From positions 1,798,001-1,862,000 of the forward strand of contig CP137322.1 in the NCBI GenBank assembly GCA_033182465.1: a DNA stretch of 64,000 bases. The letters are read 5' to 3'. Below the pieces are notes generated by a model. It made no database searches and had not been told where the DNA came from. It saw nothing but the letters and a program-made list of their open reading frames with translations. The position numbers were made by a program, and so were the translations under genes. Shown here piece by piece: positions 1 through 14,400 of this stretch; position 1 is the stretch's first letter, and each line of letters begins with the position of its first letter. Source of the stretch: Sanghuangporus weigelae (lineage: Eukaryota > Basidiomycota > Agaricomycetes > Hymenochaetales > Hymenochaetaceae).

Positions 1-2
1 TT

Positions 3-170
3 GGGACGCACGGCTCGATGAAGACATCCGGCTCGGGATTCTGCCCGTTTGATGACGCGCCGACAGCAACAGGGGCGACGAAAGTAACCAACTCGTACTC
101 CTCCAGCCCGTCGCAGTCCAGTCCTTCCTCCAACTCGAGCCCAGATCGCAGCGGAAAGGAACAAAGATGA
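3..170 (+). CDS. 3' end of a gene cut by the left edge (Ser/Thr-rich C-terminus)
   Basis: Frame 3 is open from the window edge to a TGA at 168-170, about 55 codons. The translation is rich in Ser, Pro and Thr (it includes NSYSSSPSQSSPSSNSSPDR), like the disordered tail of a fungal protein. The next 300 bases are AT-richer and carry stops, which suits a 3' UTR. Only the tail is visible, so no family can be named, and chance openness over 55 codons is not excluded. Confidence 0.4.
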   Translation, partial: GTHGSMKTSGSGFCPFDDAPTATGATKVTNSYSSSPSQSSPSSNSSPDRSGKEQR

Positions 171-1828
171 ATGATTTGTAGCTCAAATGTCAAGATGTAG
201 CAGAAATTCTCATATTTAATTATTGCTGATGCTGATGCCGAGAGAGAGGTGAGGCAGCGTAGAGGCGAAAGGTTACAGGCTGGCCTATCATCCATCCGTC
301 CATCGAGTTCTTGTGTGCTAACGTAGCTAACCAAAGTCGTTTGTTTGACCCATCCGTCCATCCATCCGTAAATCTTATTTCAATGTTTCACGAAGCTCTC
401 TGCTGCCGCTGTTGTTTTCTTGCTGTATCGAAATGAAAGGAAAAAGAAAGCCAAGTATTAATGTCGACGGCGTACACATACACACTCGCTGATCTGTCTT
501 CAAATAGAAAGAAAGTTGAATTGAATATATCTATCTGTGTTGGTCATAGCATATACATAACTGCTCAGCTCGGACAAGATAACATTCATTCATTCACTTA
601 TTCAGCTCACAAAAGACTAACCCTCACAAAAGCATATGTGAACTCTCTTTTCCCCGAACAGAAGGGGAAAAAAACTTATTCATCAAGTTCATGCGTGCAT
701 TATATCAGTACCGTAGCCATGATGAAGCTTCTAGATCTCAAGGGAGAAATAGCAGGTGCCAGGGGAGGAAGATTGAAGGGGATGGGCCAACTCCGAGAAT
801 AAGCCAATTAAAAAAAAGGAAAAAGGAAAAAGGAAAAAGGAAAAAGGAAAAAGGAAAAAGGAAAAAGGAAAAAGGAAAAAGGAAAAAGGAAAAAGGAAAG
901 AGGATTGAAATTAAAAACAGTGCACAAGTTAAAACACCTCGTCCAATTGGTCCGACTGATGAGCGAATAACCACAATACATACATGCGAATGAAATTCGT
1001 TGGCGATGATGAACACAAGGGTAGGGAAAGCAAATACGCGTGATAGGGAAGAAAGCAAATTGTCCTAAAGAAATATATAAATGACTACCGAGAGAGAATA
1101 AGACAGGGGAAGGGAGAATAATAAAGGTGTCTTATAAGAAAATGGAAAGAGAAAAAGACGAAAAGCTAAGAGGGAAAACAAGAGGATTCGTAGAGGGGGG
1201 TGTTCGTTCATCAATATTCGTGAAATGTCTGTTGTTTTCGTCGACGGATGGGGTATTGTAGACTTGGCTTGGGGAGAAAGGGACGAGAAATGCACCAGTT
1301 ATTGCGGAGGGATGAGGGAGGCAAAGTATTCATTTGACTCCAGGACTAGAGGAGAGAGAATGGGCCAGCAAGAACAGACCTTAACCAGTGGAGGTAAAAA
1401 GCGCTGTAAAAAAGATATGATTTCTAAGTACGCAACCGGAAAAAAGGAATGTGTGGGAGGCGTGTATACAGAAAAAAAAGGTTTTTGCGCCAGAGATCGA
1501 TGAAAAACGAACGGGCAGGAAATAAAAGTAGGATGAGCACACACTGAGGACAAAGAAAAGGTTGTAGGAAAGCGAGGTACCTCAAACAGAACTGCACACG
1601 ATAGGACCTGGAGTGAAAATGATTGCGAGAAGTAGGAGACAGCGAAATTGCGTGGCGGGTATATGATTTGGGGGAATGAGAAAACGTATGATAACCTGAC
1701 TTGATCGTGGACGAGATATATGGACGAAGCGATGGACGGACGGTATGATATGTGACTTGTATATACCAGAAAAAGCAGCATCGGAAAGGACGATAAAAGT
1801 TAGAAAGCGCTCATTCACGGTCTAAGAA
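171..1828. other. Gene-free stretch, probably 3' UTRs and intergenic DNA
   Basis: No reading frame here has coding character or a recognisable motif. The few open frames of 76-160 codons are Lys/Arg-rich on one strand and Phe/Leu/Ser-rich on the other, which purine-rich DNA produces by itself. The stretch holds small CATC(C)/GTCC repeats near 290-370 and the heptamer tandem repeat at 811-898. It lies between a plus-strand gene end and a minus-strand gene end. Confidence 0.6.
811..898. repeat. (GGAAAAA)n minisatellite
   Basis: About twelve near-perfect copies of the heptamer GGAAAAA lie in tandem, with only a ragged A-run at the left and a GGAAAG variant at the right. One strand is pure purine. 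It is in the intergenic stretch and probably varies in length between strains. Confidence 0.9.
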
Positions 1829-3664
1829 TCATAACCCTCCGTCCAAAATGCCCCGAACGTCCTCAACAGTAGCGAGATCCGCGAGAAACGGACAGAGGTC
1901 CGTTAATTCAGTATCATGAGGGTCGTTAAACCACGAAGATACAGGGACTGCATTGTTTGGATGGAAAATGTAAGATGCTGGAGAGTTGTCCAGGATAATT
2001 GTGTCTTCTATGGGTCGCCCTAGTTGTGATAAATCCTAAGATAGGAATATTAGTTGCTGCAGATCGGGTCTGCTATGGTGACCGATTTACCTTCACGTAG
2101 TTACCTTTGTGGTTATAACAGCTCTCGCGGAACAATCGGTGAGCAACGACGTTGTGGATGTCAAGCTTATCGAGCACAGGGTCCGCATACTGACAAAAAA
2201 AAGTCAATTTTCTATAAATAGATATGAGGACCCCATGACCCACCTTGCTCAGACTCGCGGTAAACACGACTACTTCATAAATCTCACCCATCCTCTTCAG
2301 AAATGTATCGACGCCAGGCCGTTTGATAACATAAACGTTGTGCCAGTGGTACTCAATCTCAACTGGCACCACATAGTCTGCATGTTGTATTGACTAATAG
2401 CAGCAAAAAAGAATAAGACTTGACTAATACGGAAATAATCGAGCAAGCAATGATTTGCTCACCTTGAAGCTGCTGTGCACAAGTGTCTCGTCTAAATCGA
2501 GTACCAGACACTTACGACCTGCGTGTTGAGGTGCAAGAGGCGGAAGTAAAGGACGTGGTACGCCGTCCGGTCCTATGGGAATCCCAGCGCCTCCGTTGAG
2601 AATTAAGCGCTCTTCCTCATCCTCTTCTTCCATTTTATGTTCTTCGTCTTCGCCTAGCATACTAGATTCCTCCGATTCTTCGCCTCCTTCAACCCCAGTC
2701 GAACCAGGAGGTACGACGGCCCCAGAAGTTACACCTGCAGTTTCGTCTTCCGGAAGAACGTGTGTTGACGGTGACGGTGGCACGACAAGGTTGGCGTCTT
2801 CAGATTCCGAAGGTACCATGTCGGGAGCAGGTTTGATAGGAGGAACTTCACCATTAGTCGGAGTTGGTTTTGGAGCCAATTCCGCGCTTGGAGCGGCCGG
2901 TACTGGTGCTTCAGGCTCCTTGGATGGCTCGACTTCCTTCGTCTTCTCGGAGATGGGAAGTTCCTTGAGTCCAGTGCGAGAAGAGCTGGGATCAGAAACG
3001 CCTGTTTTTGCGCCCTCGTCGACATCGACAGGATGCGTAGATTCCGTGGGCCACGTACACTTAAAGACGGCAGACGCCAACTTCGACCAAATAGATTTTT
3101 TCTTCGGCCTCTTGCCACCTGACTTCTCTCTATCCTTCCTAGTTTTAGCGCGAGCACCCGGTTTTTCTTCAGAGATGGCGTCGTGCGTCGTCTCGGATGT
3201 CTTCTCCTTGCGGTGCCTGGACGCTGACGTGCTCACCAACGTCGTCGACAAAGATGACTTCTCCTTGTGCGTGTCGCTTGTCATAGTCGCCTGTTCTGCA
3301 GAGTGTGAATGCCCGCTGTCGCCTTCACGCATCGGAGGGCTGGTCAGCTGCACGTTGACGGAGGGAGATGCTGATGGATCCTGCCATGCACCGGCACCTG
3401 CATCAGAAGTATTTGCTCAGCCGAATCGCCGAGGCAGCGATGACGCATGCACTCACCAGGCTCACTCGTCGATGGAGTCGCTGCCGCTGCACCAGAGTCT
3501 CCCTGATCGGTGGATGTGACGCCTGCGTCGCCTGCTGCACGTTGCTCAAGACCGTTCGCGCCGTCCCTACCTTTCTTCGAGAGCCTCCTTGCGGCACCTT
3601 TGGAGAAGAGGAGAGGCCTCTTGGACGACGCGTCCTTCGGTGTCGCTGCTACTTGCGCGGACAT
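1829..3664 (-). CDS. Psr1/SCP-type HAD-family protein phosphatase (NIF/FCP1 domain)
   Basis: This is a probable Ser/Thr phosphatase of the FCP1/SCP family. The first 300 or so residues are low complexity (Lys/Arg, then Pro/Glu/Ser-rich), as in yeast Psr1/Psr2. The catalytic domain follows: [15 protein letters not shown] carries the DxDxT nucleophile motif, then [29 protein letters not shown], and ILDNSP near the end. Four introns are placed: one after the N-terminal exon (donor near 3456, acceptor giving GAGAWQDPS), and three in the domain near 2385-2472, 2187-2243 and 2037-2092. The protein ends RGILDGGL. The length, about 500 residues, and the disordered head fit the Psr type, which acts at the plasma membrane in ion-stress signalling. 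The N-terminus shows no clear palmitoylation Cys pair, so membrane attachment is not shown. Confidence 0.9.
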
Positions 3665-3906
3665 GATTTACGCCGCCGCCGTTAACTGGGGCGAAGACGA
3701 AAGAGCGAAAGATGTCGTTGGATGTGGAAGGAAGAGACGAGGAAGGAGTCGAGGGAGAGGACAAACACGCTTGTACACTTCAGGCCAACGACCTGCCTAT
3801 TCCGTCATCTACACGGATTACTAAACATGGCTATTTGATCACCGTATAAATTCATATTTTCTACTCTATTTCTCTCTCTCTATTCGTACAGGACACATAG
3901 CAGAGA

Positions 3907-6207
<2,301 letters not shown>

Positions 6208-6900
6208 CTTTGCTTCTTCAATAAACACAAAGAAACTCTATCAAAAGCTAATCCCGTAGGGATTGCAGAGCAGAACAGATGGGACCAGACAGAACGACCC
6301 AGACAGTCAATCAAGATCAAAGAGATTAAATATCATCCCGAGAGTCAAGGATTGGGAAAAAATCTGTGGAGGATGAGTCTTGAGCACGCCATCGTTAGCA
6401 TTCCTGAGGGAACACCTGCGGACGCTGCACGGAATCCAAGAGTGCTAGCATCCTTGGCCGAACTTTCTTATTTGCCCACAAGAGAGAAACATCAGGTTGG
6501 CTAGGTTGTCCCGCGCACGCATTTCGGACGTTGTGCTGGATTTACTGACTGTAAGTGAAATGAATGAATGTGAAGGCAGAATCCGAATTGAATTCCGAAT
6601 AGAATGTAGATCCTCACGTCGATCCATCAAGGTTCACACGACACAGCCGTATAGAATTTTTTTCAATTGTATTATCAATGTCAGTACATGAGCTCTATGA
6701 ATGCAACCAAACGAGCGAGAGCAAGGGCAGAAACGAGCGAAAGACAGATAGGTACTTTGCACTAAAACTTGAACCAAGAAGTAACGTATATATGCATGAC
6801 CGAAAGCAGCGAATCAAAAGAGTATAAATACAGTAAAGTACATCCAAAAAAAACGAGTGAGGGGTCAAAATGAGGAAGACAATGTCCTCAAAATGTGTGG
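6208..6900. other. Intergenic: MET3 upstream region and 3' flank of the next gene
   Basis: No gene is supported. An open frame at 6373-6504 starts MSLEHAIVSIPEG but has no recognised motif and overlaps the likely MET3 promoter. The part from 6650 to 6900 is A-rich and suits the 3' UTR of the minus-strand membrane protein gene that ends at 6901. Confidence 0.5.
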
Positions 6901-8940
6901 CTATAATGGTGGTATCATCACCTTCGAGTCGTTACTGATATATAGAAAGTCGATACTTGGCGCTTCGGTGAGTTCTAATACTGCTGGGCTTAGACTTGAT
7001 ACGATCTCGATCTGTCCTTGTTGCAAAACTCGCTGATCGACTGGACGTTGACCCCAGCCGACCCATCCGTAAGCACGGCTTGTAGAAACGTAGCTGTCCT
7101 GGAAGGAACGATTCCTGCCTTCACCCGCAGGATCATCCAGATCTACAGTACGCTGTACAACTGCATCGGCTAGCGTTGTATGCACGTCATACGTTCCTAT
7201 TAATAAATTAGCTTGACCACACCCTTTCCGCTACAGCAAACGCGCATACCCTGGAAAACATGATCTACAAACACATGGGCCGGCTCAACGCTGTTTATGG
7301 CACGGACATAAAGTGTAGACGCCACTATGGAGGGGTCGTGGTAATAAGCGGCGTTGATAGCTCCATTAAAGGTCATCACGCTAGTTATGTATATCGGCGT
7401 ACAATAGCCGGTGCTGTTCGTCCCACTCTGCAAGTTGACGTCCAAGGAAATGTTGCTGCGGACGGCGGATGACTTGAGCACCGCTTATCATCAGAATAAT
7501 GGATGTCGGACGTACCTGTTCCCAGTCTCGACACTAAGATGTGTGGGAACCAGGTCATATCCGTCGTTATAGAGTGAGACGTTCGCCGTTATTGGTCTAT
7601 ATAGCTATTAGATAAACAAAATAGACGAGAGAACGGAAGACATACCGGAGAATCGTCTCCAAAATGAGTTTTTCAGAGGCATTGAACGAACCAGATATGC
7701 TCGAAGCAGAACCCCTGACAAGTATATTTCTGGCTTGTACCGACTGGGAAAGCAAGTATTAAATCTTCGCGATAACACCGCGGAAGGAAACTGCTTACCT
7801 CAAAATAGATGTCCCCTAAAGAACCTTCGACATCAACGGTGTTAATGTCCGTAAAGGAATCAAGCGACTCGAATGTTTGGTTGAACAATGGCAGGTACGT
7901 AGCCAAATTGCATAATGGAGTGTCCGTTTCGTCCGAAGGAAGCTCGAGGAGGACATCAAAATAATAACCTTTCTCTGCAACGTTTGGAACCTAGTGGGGC
8001 ACATCGGTCATAAGCTATCTTCTTCAAGGAAGAACATTCCATCGTGTACCCACCGAAATATTAAGGCCCCATGCGATACCTGAACTCATGAGACATACGC
8101 TCGAGCCTTTAAGGAAAGCATTATCGATATTTTTCGCCGTGACGGTCACCGTTGCATTTGATCCATTTACCACGCTGACATGGAGGCTACCGCTGACTGA
8201 CGATTGCAGGGTTGCCTCATCGTCCAAATCCGAGAAATTCGACCGTATATAGATTGTGTCGATTAAGGGCATACTATATTGCAACCTAAAAGAGAAGAAA
8301 AATAATAATAATAAAACATGTGAGCTGCATATGAAATGTTCGATTGTATCTAAACATACTTATGCTCTGGCAGTCCTGAGTCCGACGCGGCATCAACCGT
8401 CCAATCGTTACAGGAAATAGGGATTGCGGAGTTGACAGATAAAGTTGATACATCGGGCGGTAGCCAATCTGGAGGCAGTGGCGGAGGTGGTAAGTTGGAG
8501 CTCATCCATTTTTCTGACATGGAGATGCCTGATCTTTGGGCATCTCTTCGTAACTAAGATGAACAATCAATCAGAACAATACCGAACCCTCACAAATGCG
8601 CACTAGCACGTACCACAATGAACAAAGGAACGCCAATTGACACACTCAACACAAGATATACTACCAGAGCATACACCAAGTATCTCCGTATTCGTCTTTG
8701 TTTCCGCTTCGAAGCTTTAAGGATATCCTCTGCCTGCTGCTTTTCTGCTTTCTCCGCCTTCTCCGCCTCGGCCTGAGAGGTGGCATAGTCGGGTAGACGA
8801 GGGGAGGAAGGTCGTGGAAGACACGGCGGAGCCGATGGATCCGGGTGACGTCGTGACGGACCAGGCGCATCGTCGCTTGCAGGACTTAAGGCGGCTACGA
8901 GTTTGCGGCGCTCGGCATCAATGACTTCTAGGAGGATCAT
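6901..8940 (-). CDS. Type II membrane protein with a large N-glycosylatable ectodomain; family not recognised
   Basis: The first exon encodes a cytosolic head of about 85 residues with a charged, Ala/Glu/Lys-rich coiled-coil-like stretch, then RKQRRIRRY and one membrane span, YLVYALVVYLVLSVSIGVPL (continuing FIVV). The basic residues before the span predict a type II topology. The rest (SSNLPPPPLPPDWLPPDVS, later VVNGSNATVTV, INTVDVEGSLGDIYFE, and a tail ending YISNDSKVMIPPL) is beta-rich with many N-x-S/T sites, so it probably lies in the lumen or outside the cell. About six introns are present; the last joins HVFVDHVFQG to TYDVHTTLAD. Its plan resembles fungal vacuolar or secretory proteins with LEA-like ectodomains, but that is inference. 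It is divergent from SNAPC3 over 288 bp. Confidence 0.75.
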
Positions 8941-9228
8941 ATGTGAAGCCTTGCTAGCACGTTGCGCAGAGCGCGTGTGCTATAGCTGGCGAGCTCGTAT
9001 CTGACGGAGAGATGAAGGAGGGAACGGTGAAAGTGCGGGATGAGGTGGGAAAGGACGTGGTGAGAATAAAGTCGAGTTTCCAGTGCAAGGTCGCGACGGT
9101 GCACGTGATGTCGGACCGGCTAAAATAGTCTATAGAATTTGAATTTAAATTATATCCCTCCGAGTCCCGAGTATTTTCCCCCGCTCTCTCGCACAACACA
9201 GAGTGAACACAGTTGAGTACACGAGAAC

Positions 9229-10901
9229 ATGAGTATAGCAGCCGCTTCGTATGCCAGCGAGGCGCTCGTCGGACCGCCTTCTCAACCTATCTCTGTTCGC
9301 GAATTCATCCACGCATGTTCTCGTTCCCCCGGTTATAATCCCCACCGTGCGATTTCAACGTCTGATAATCCCGAGCAACGCGCGATAGAAGAAGAGTGTA
9401 GGTGAGCTTTCATATGAAATGCTGATACATATTCTCTGACTAGTCTCGACCTGGTTATACAGTGTGGCCGATCTTCAGGCATCTTTAGACGAAACGCTAT
9501 CGAATCCATTCAAATACGCGTTTCTTGTTCGCAACCATGAGAATATCATAGACCAAATTCGCTCAGCTTCAAAACCCCACAGCAGTCAGGCGTCAAAACC
9601 TGTCCGGTCACGAAAGAGAAAGCGGACCGAACGCTCCACAATAGGAGAAGACGACCAATTGCATCCTGACGTTCTGCAACTTCAGAACAGCCTAGAGAGC
9701 ATCGCATTGTCATGCTGGTCGTACGTTTCACTCCAGCCCTTCGTCGCATCTGATACACCAGATCACTTAGTCTCCATAGCTATCCAACAGATGCCGCTTT
9801 CTTTACCCGCCCACAGAAGAACTCCGACCTGAACACATTAACAAAACCGGTAAGTAAAAATGCATCCGTCAAAGACCGCAAGAAATATTAATGTGTCGCT
9901 CAAACCAACCGCTAACGTTCGCATTACTTCTCCCGATAGAAAAGTTCACGATCATCGGAGCAGCAGCAGCAGCATGAGCGACACAACGCTTCTTCCTCAC
10001 CACCACCAATCACAGTCAAAGATGAGGCGATCCTAATCATATCTATTTTTAACCGTCTATCATGGGGCAACCACCTATCTCGCTCTTCACAGCACGCCGT
10101 GCTAGCTTCACAGACTATAGGCGATCTTTACGACGTCATCCCCTGCCCATCCAACGAGATTCCCCTTGAACTCCGTACGGAGGAAGGAGACGGAGAAATT
10201 GTAGGTTACAACTCGGACGAACTCTCCCCTCACCGCGGGGCTGTTGTGTGTATCGAAGGCGTTGCATACGGTGACGGGCAAACAGAAGAGGATTACTCGG
10301 AGTCAGTATCGAGGTTTCTGTTCTTTAGGGATAAGTTTCAATGAGTACACATACTGACGCCTTTTTCCTTCTTCAAACCTTCTATCTTGTTACCTAAATT
10401 CAAATTAGCAAACTCGTCCAACAAATGGAGTTATTACCAGAGAAGAAACGAAAGTTGGTGACTAAAGATGCATGTATGCACGACCAACGCTTCGTCGACC
10501 TCACAATACGCGTGAACGAGCCATACTGGCTTCTCCATCAAGGAACATGCGAGCATTTCCTTATTATCGATAGCATTCGGTGCGTTTACTACCCTCGCGT
10601 TATCCTCACGTCAATTTTTGCCTCGCTTTAGTTTTATTAATCCACTCGTCACAGGATGCTCCATCCAGACGATCCCAAAGAAGGTTACCCACTAACATTA
10701 CACATCGCCCCTCCCATAATCGACTTATGCATGGCCTGTTCGCGCGTTCCTGCCGCTCTGTCTATCGTGGGCGACATCCGTCTAGGCCAGAGCCCTTTCA
10801 AGATCTGTCAACCGTGCTGGTATCTTTTCGGAGAACCTAGTGAAAATACTCATAATAGAGCTCTAGTCGTCCCGCTACCGAAGTACGAGCACGGCTGGTA
10901 G
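9229..10901 (+). CDS. SNAPC3: snRNA-activating protein complex subunit 3 (SNAP50) homologue
   Basis: In animals SNAP50 is a core subunit of SNAPc, which binds the proximal sequence element of snRNA genes for Pol II and Pol III. The recognisable part is the C-terminal half: LYDVIPCPSNEIPLE, GAVVCIEGVAYGDG, then a Cys/His zinc region (TCEHFLIIDSIR; LCMACSR; ICQPCWYLF) and an end at KYEHGW. The N-terminal half starts MSIAAASYASEALVG and carries a basic KRKRTER patch and a short Gln run. Five introns are placed, near 9401-9460, 9720-9779, 9850-9940, 10302-10408 and 10580-10654. The donor and acceptor phases agree throughout. Promoter binding in fungi is not established by this sequence. Confidence 0.8.
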
Positions 10902-11404
10902 ACGTACTATATACTGAATAGTGTTTACAACGAAACATCCCACACCAGTCCGGATTTTAAGTTAAGAGGGGTATGAGAGATTGTATTAATACTACTTCCC
11001 AGCGATCTCCGACAGACCGCTCGAATTGGTCAGAAAATGTCGCATGACATCAATATACAAACAAACATACAGAAAAGTATAATGAAAAGCAAGGGGAAAA
11101 GAAAATCAGGTAGAGACTGCATATGAGACAAGGACTAGGCCAGCAGGAGAAGAAAAAAACAGAGAAACGCGCATTTATAATATTGTAAATGAAACCGCCG
11201 GAGTCAATCAAACCTCAGTGGATGGAACAATAAAAAAAAGAAGGAAAACAGATCCAGGCGTCAAGACGACGGCGCCTGGAAAGGCTTGTATATGTAATGG
11301 ATCACAAGAGTATCGTGAGGTGTAATTTAACGAATTCGAGACCAGAACAAGACAAAAATGAGCAAGTACCATCCAGCCAGAAACAAAATACTCTAGACAC
11401 ATCA
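10902..11404. other. Convergent 3' ends of SNAPC3 and CHD1
   Basis: The 503 bases between two converging genes are A-rich and have no supported gene. They probably hold both 3' UTRs. Confidence 0.6.
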
Positions 11405-14400
11405 TCACCGATGAGGCTTGCTACCATTCATGCGATGCGACGGAGGCGCCGACGAGGAACTCGGAACGGTTCCGTTCGTTTTGGCGCTCGTATTCGGCCG
11501 AGGCTTAGCAGAGCTTGAAGACTGGCGAGGCGCGCCTTCTTTCATCACCATCTTGGCGTGAATCTCTTCGAGCTTGGATGCCTTAACCTGTTTCGGCCAG
11601 AAGAGCGTGACAAAACTAGATGACCAAGAATATCAATGTTGAGCTCAGAGCGTGAAAGAATAGTTACTCACGTCCAGAGATGACGTCTCCATCTATCCAC
11701 GTCCTCGCCTTCACCTCTCTTGGTTTCAAGGACGTAATCTATACGACGACCGATGGCGGCTAGAGAGTCCTTGAGAATAGCAACCTTGCTATCCCGAGGC
11801 ATGTCGCCACCAGAAAGCTTGAGTTGTTTCTGAACACAATGTTATAAGCGATTTACTTAGAGAGATGATGACGCGAAAACTAACCAGTTGCTTCTTCACA
11901 GGTCTCAGTTCCTCCTTGGTTGTCGCTTCATCCATAGACGGACTGGTCACGGAAGTCAGACTATCAGAATTCCAGCAGAAAAAAAGGTATCAATGACTCA
12001 CCATTCATCAGACGACTCCGAGTCAGTGAATGTAGGAGTCGGTCTCCGCTTCCGCCTCTTAACCGAGCCCTCTTCAACAGCAGACACAGCCTCGCTCTCT
12101 GCACGACGCTTCATTCCATTCGAGGTGTGAACCGGAGGCGGCGACATCGACATCGACGCAGAGGCCTTAACCGGCTTCGAACGCATGGTCTCGTACGAGA
12201 CAAGTTTCTCGTTGTACTCGCGCAGCAGATTCAGTAAGAAATCACCACGACGAACCAAATGGATCGCGTTCGGGATGGGTTTAGTCGAGGCATCTTCGCC
12301 CTTCTTTCCCTCGTCGAGGAAGAACTTCCCTTCAAGACCAAGCTTCGGATCTTTCTGAATCGTCTCCCAGTTCCCAAAGCCATACAAGAACGCGCCGACC
12401 AGTAGCATGGCATCGTCTTTGGGTCCCCACCGACCAGACCAGTTCAGCGTCGGTCGGATGTTCTCAATGGGCAGCTCCCACGTATAGGGATCAGGAATAG
12501 CACTCAAGTAATCATGAAGAATTCGAAGATCTCGATTACGCGATAGAACCGTCTCCGCATTGATGTTCCCGACGCCACGGAAAGTGACGAGGACGGCCTT
12601 GCTCTTCTGAGCGTTGGTCAGCGTCTCCCCAGCAGCCGTACGTGCACGCTTTTCAGCGTTGTTACGCTCGACCTCTTGTTCGCAGAGATCAATAATTGCG
12701 TCAGCGGTATCCAAAATCAGACCCTTGTCCTTGTCCTGAAGTTTAGCTTCTCGCACCTAATAACAAAACGTAAGCAACAGATTAAGGACAAAGAGGACAA
12801 TAAACCCACAATAGTATCGTATCGCTGACGAATGTCGCCCCACCGTTGCATACTTCGGACAAGGACACGAATATCTCTCTCCTTCAATTCCATTGCCTTT
12901 TGACTAGCCGACTTCCGTACAGGGGCAGTAGCTTTTGGCTTCTTTGACGGTGCAGGCGGAGGCTGGTCAACGTCCATGCCCTCATATGACACAGGAGCAA
13001 CAGCACGTTTACGTTCCCTTGTCTGTTCGGCCATCTCCGCTAAACGACGGTCTTCATCTTCCTTCTCGAAGCGCATGCGATCCTCAAGGGGGATAATATC
13101 TTCCCAGCTCATATCGTTCTTCACGTCGCTGACGGCAGCGAACGACGCAAGGAAGCCTTCGCCGCCGAGCGAGGTGCCACCATCGCCACCGGACATCGTT
13201 TCATGATCTTCGGCACGATTGAGGATATCATCCAGATCCATCTCGTCCAGCTTCTTATTTTGTTGAGTATCATCCTTGTCGAACCTAATAGTCCCTGATT
13301 AGCATATCGCCAAGAATACGATAGTCAAAATAACGCACATCTTTTGAGCGCCGTACTTCAGGACTGCCGTCAACTCGTCTTTACTGAGATTATCTGGTTT
13401 AGGAGTATCCTTAATCTGAGAACCAGATTTTGAACTCAAATGGGCCTGAGACGTGTCCATCTGATTAATAACTGCGATCAAGATTAGACACCGCCAAGTT
13501 CGATGTATAAACTTGCTTTTAACTTACTGGCATATTCAAGGACCATCTTTCGTTTTGCACGTTCCAGTACATCCTCCTCCATGGTATCCTTACTCACGAA
13601 CCGATACACATTTACATGGGATTTCTGACCGATACGGTGAGCACGCGCCATGGCCTGTAAGTCATTCTGGGGATTCCAGTCACTCTGCATCATTCGCGCA
13701 AACATCAGTTTACACAATTCCGCGAAAATAGCAAGTAGCCACGTACATCAAAGATAATGACCGTGTCGGCCGTCTCCAGGTTGATACCCAACCCACCCGC
13801 TCGAGTTGAGAGTAGGAAAGCAAAGTCCGACGATCCGGGCGAATTAAAATGCGCTATAGATTTCTTTCGTACCTCCGAAATAACCGTTCCATCAAGACGC
13901 TGATGTGTATAACCCCGAAGACTCATGTAGTCGCTAAGGATGTCTAACATGCGGACCATCTGGCTGAAAATAAGCACACGGTGGCCGTCCTGCTTCAGTC
14001 TCGCAAGTAACTTGTCCAGCAGCACCATTTTGCCGCTGCTCATGATCAGGCCTTTGAGCGTTTCTTCGCGATTGTCAGAAGTTGGCTCAGCACCATCGAA
14101 TAAATAAGGATGATTAGCAGCCTTCTTGAGTTCCATCGCTACAGTCGATAAGTATCAGTATGAATGATCACGTGACGGAAATTGAGCATACCGATATTCA
14201 GTAAACTGATATTTCCATTGCCATTGGCGCTCTTCACAAGGCCTTGATAGTTCTGAGCAAAAGCGTATCAGGAGTGTTCAGAAAGAAAAAGAGAGTGAAG
14301 CATACCTTAGTGAGGATGTTCTTATAAAAATGTGTCTGCAAAGTGGACATCTCTACACGCAAGATACATTCACTCTTGGTCGGCAAGCTCTTGACGACAT

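Noticed and set aside
2575-3519. 314-codon plus-strand frame opposite the Psr1-type phosphatase
   Set aside because: It is the antisense shadow of the Ser/Glu-rich linker of a well-supported gene.
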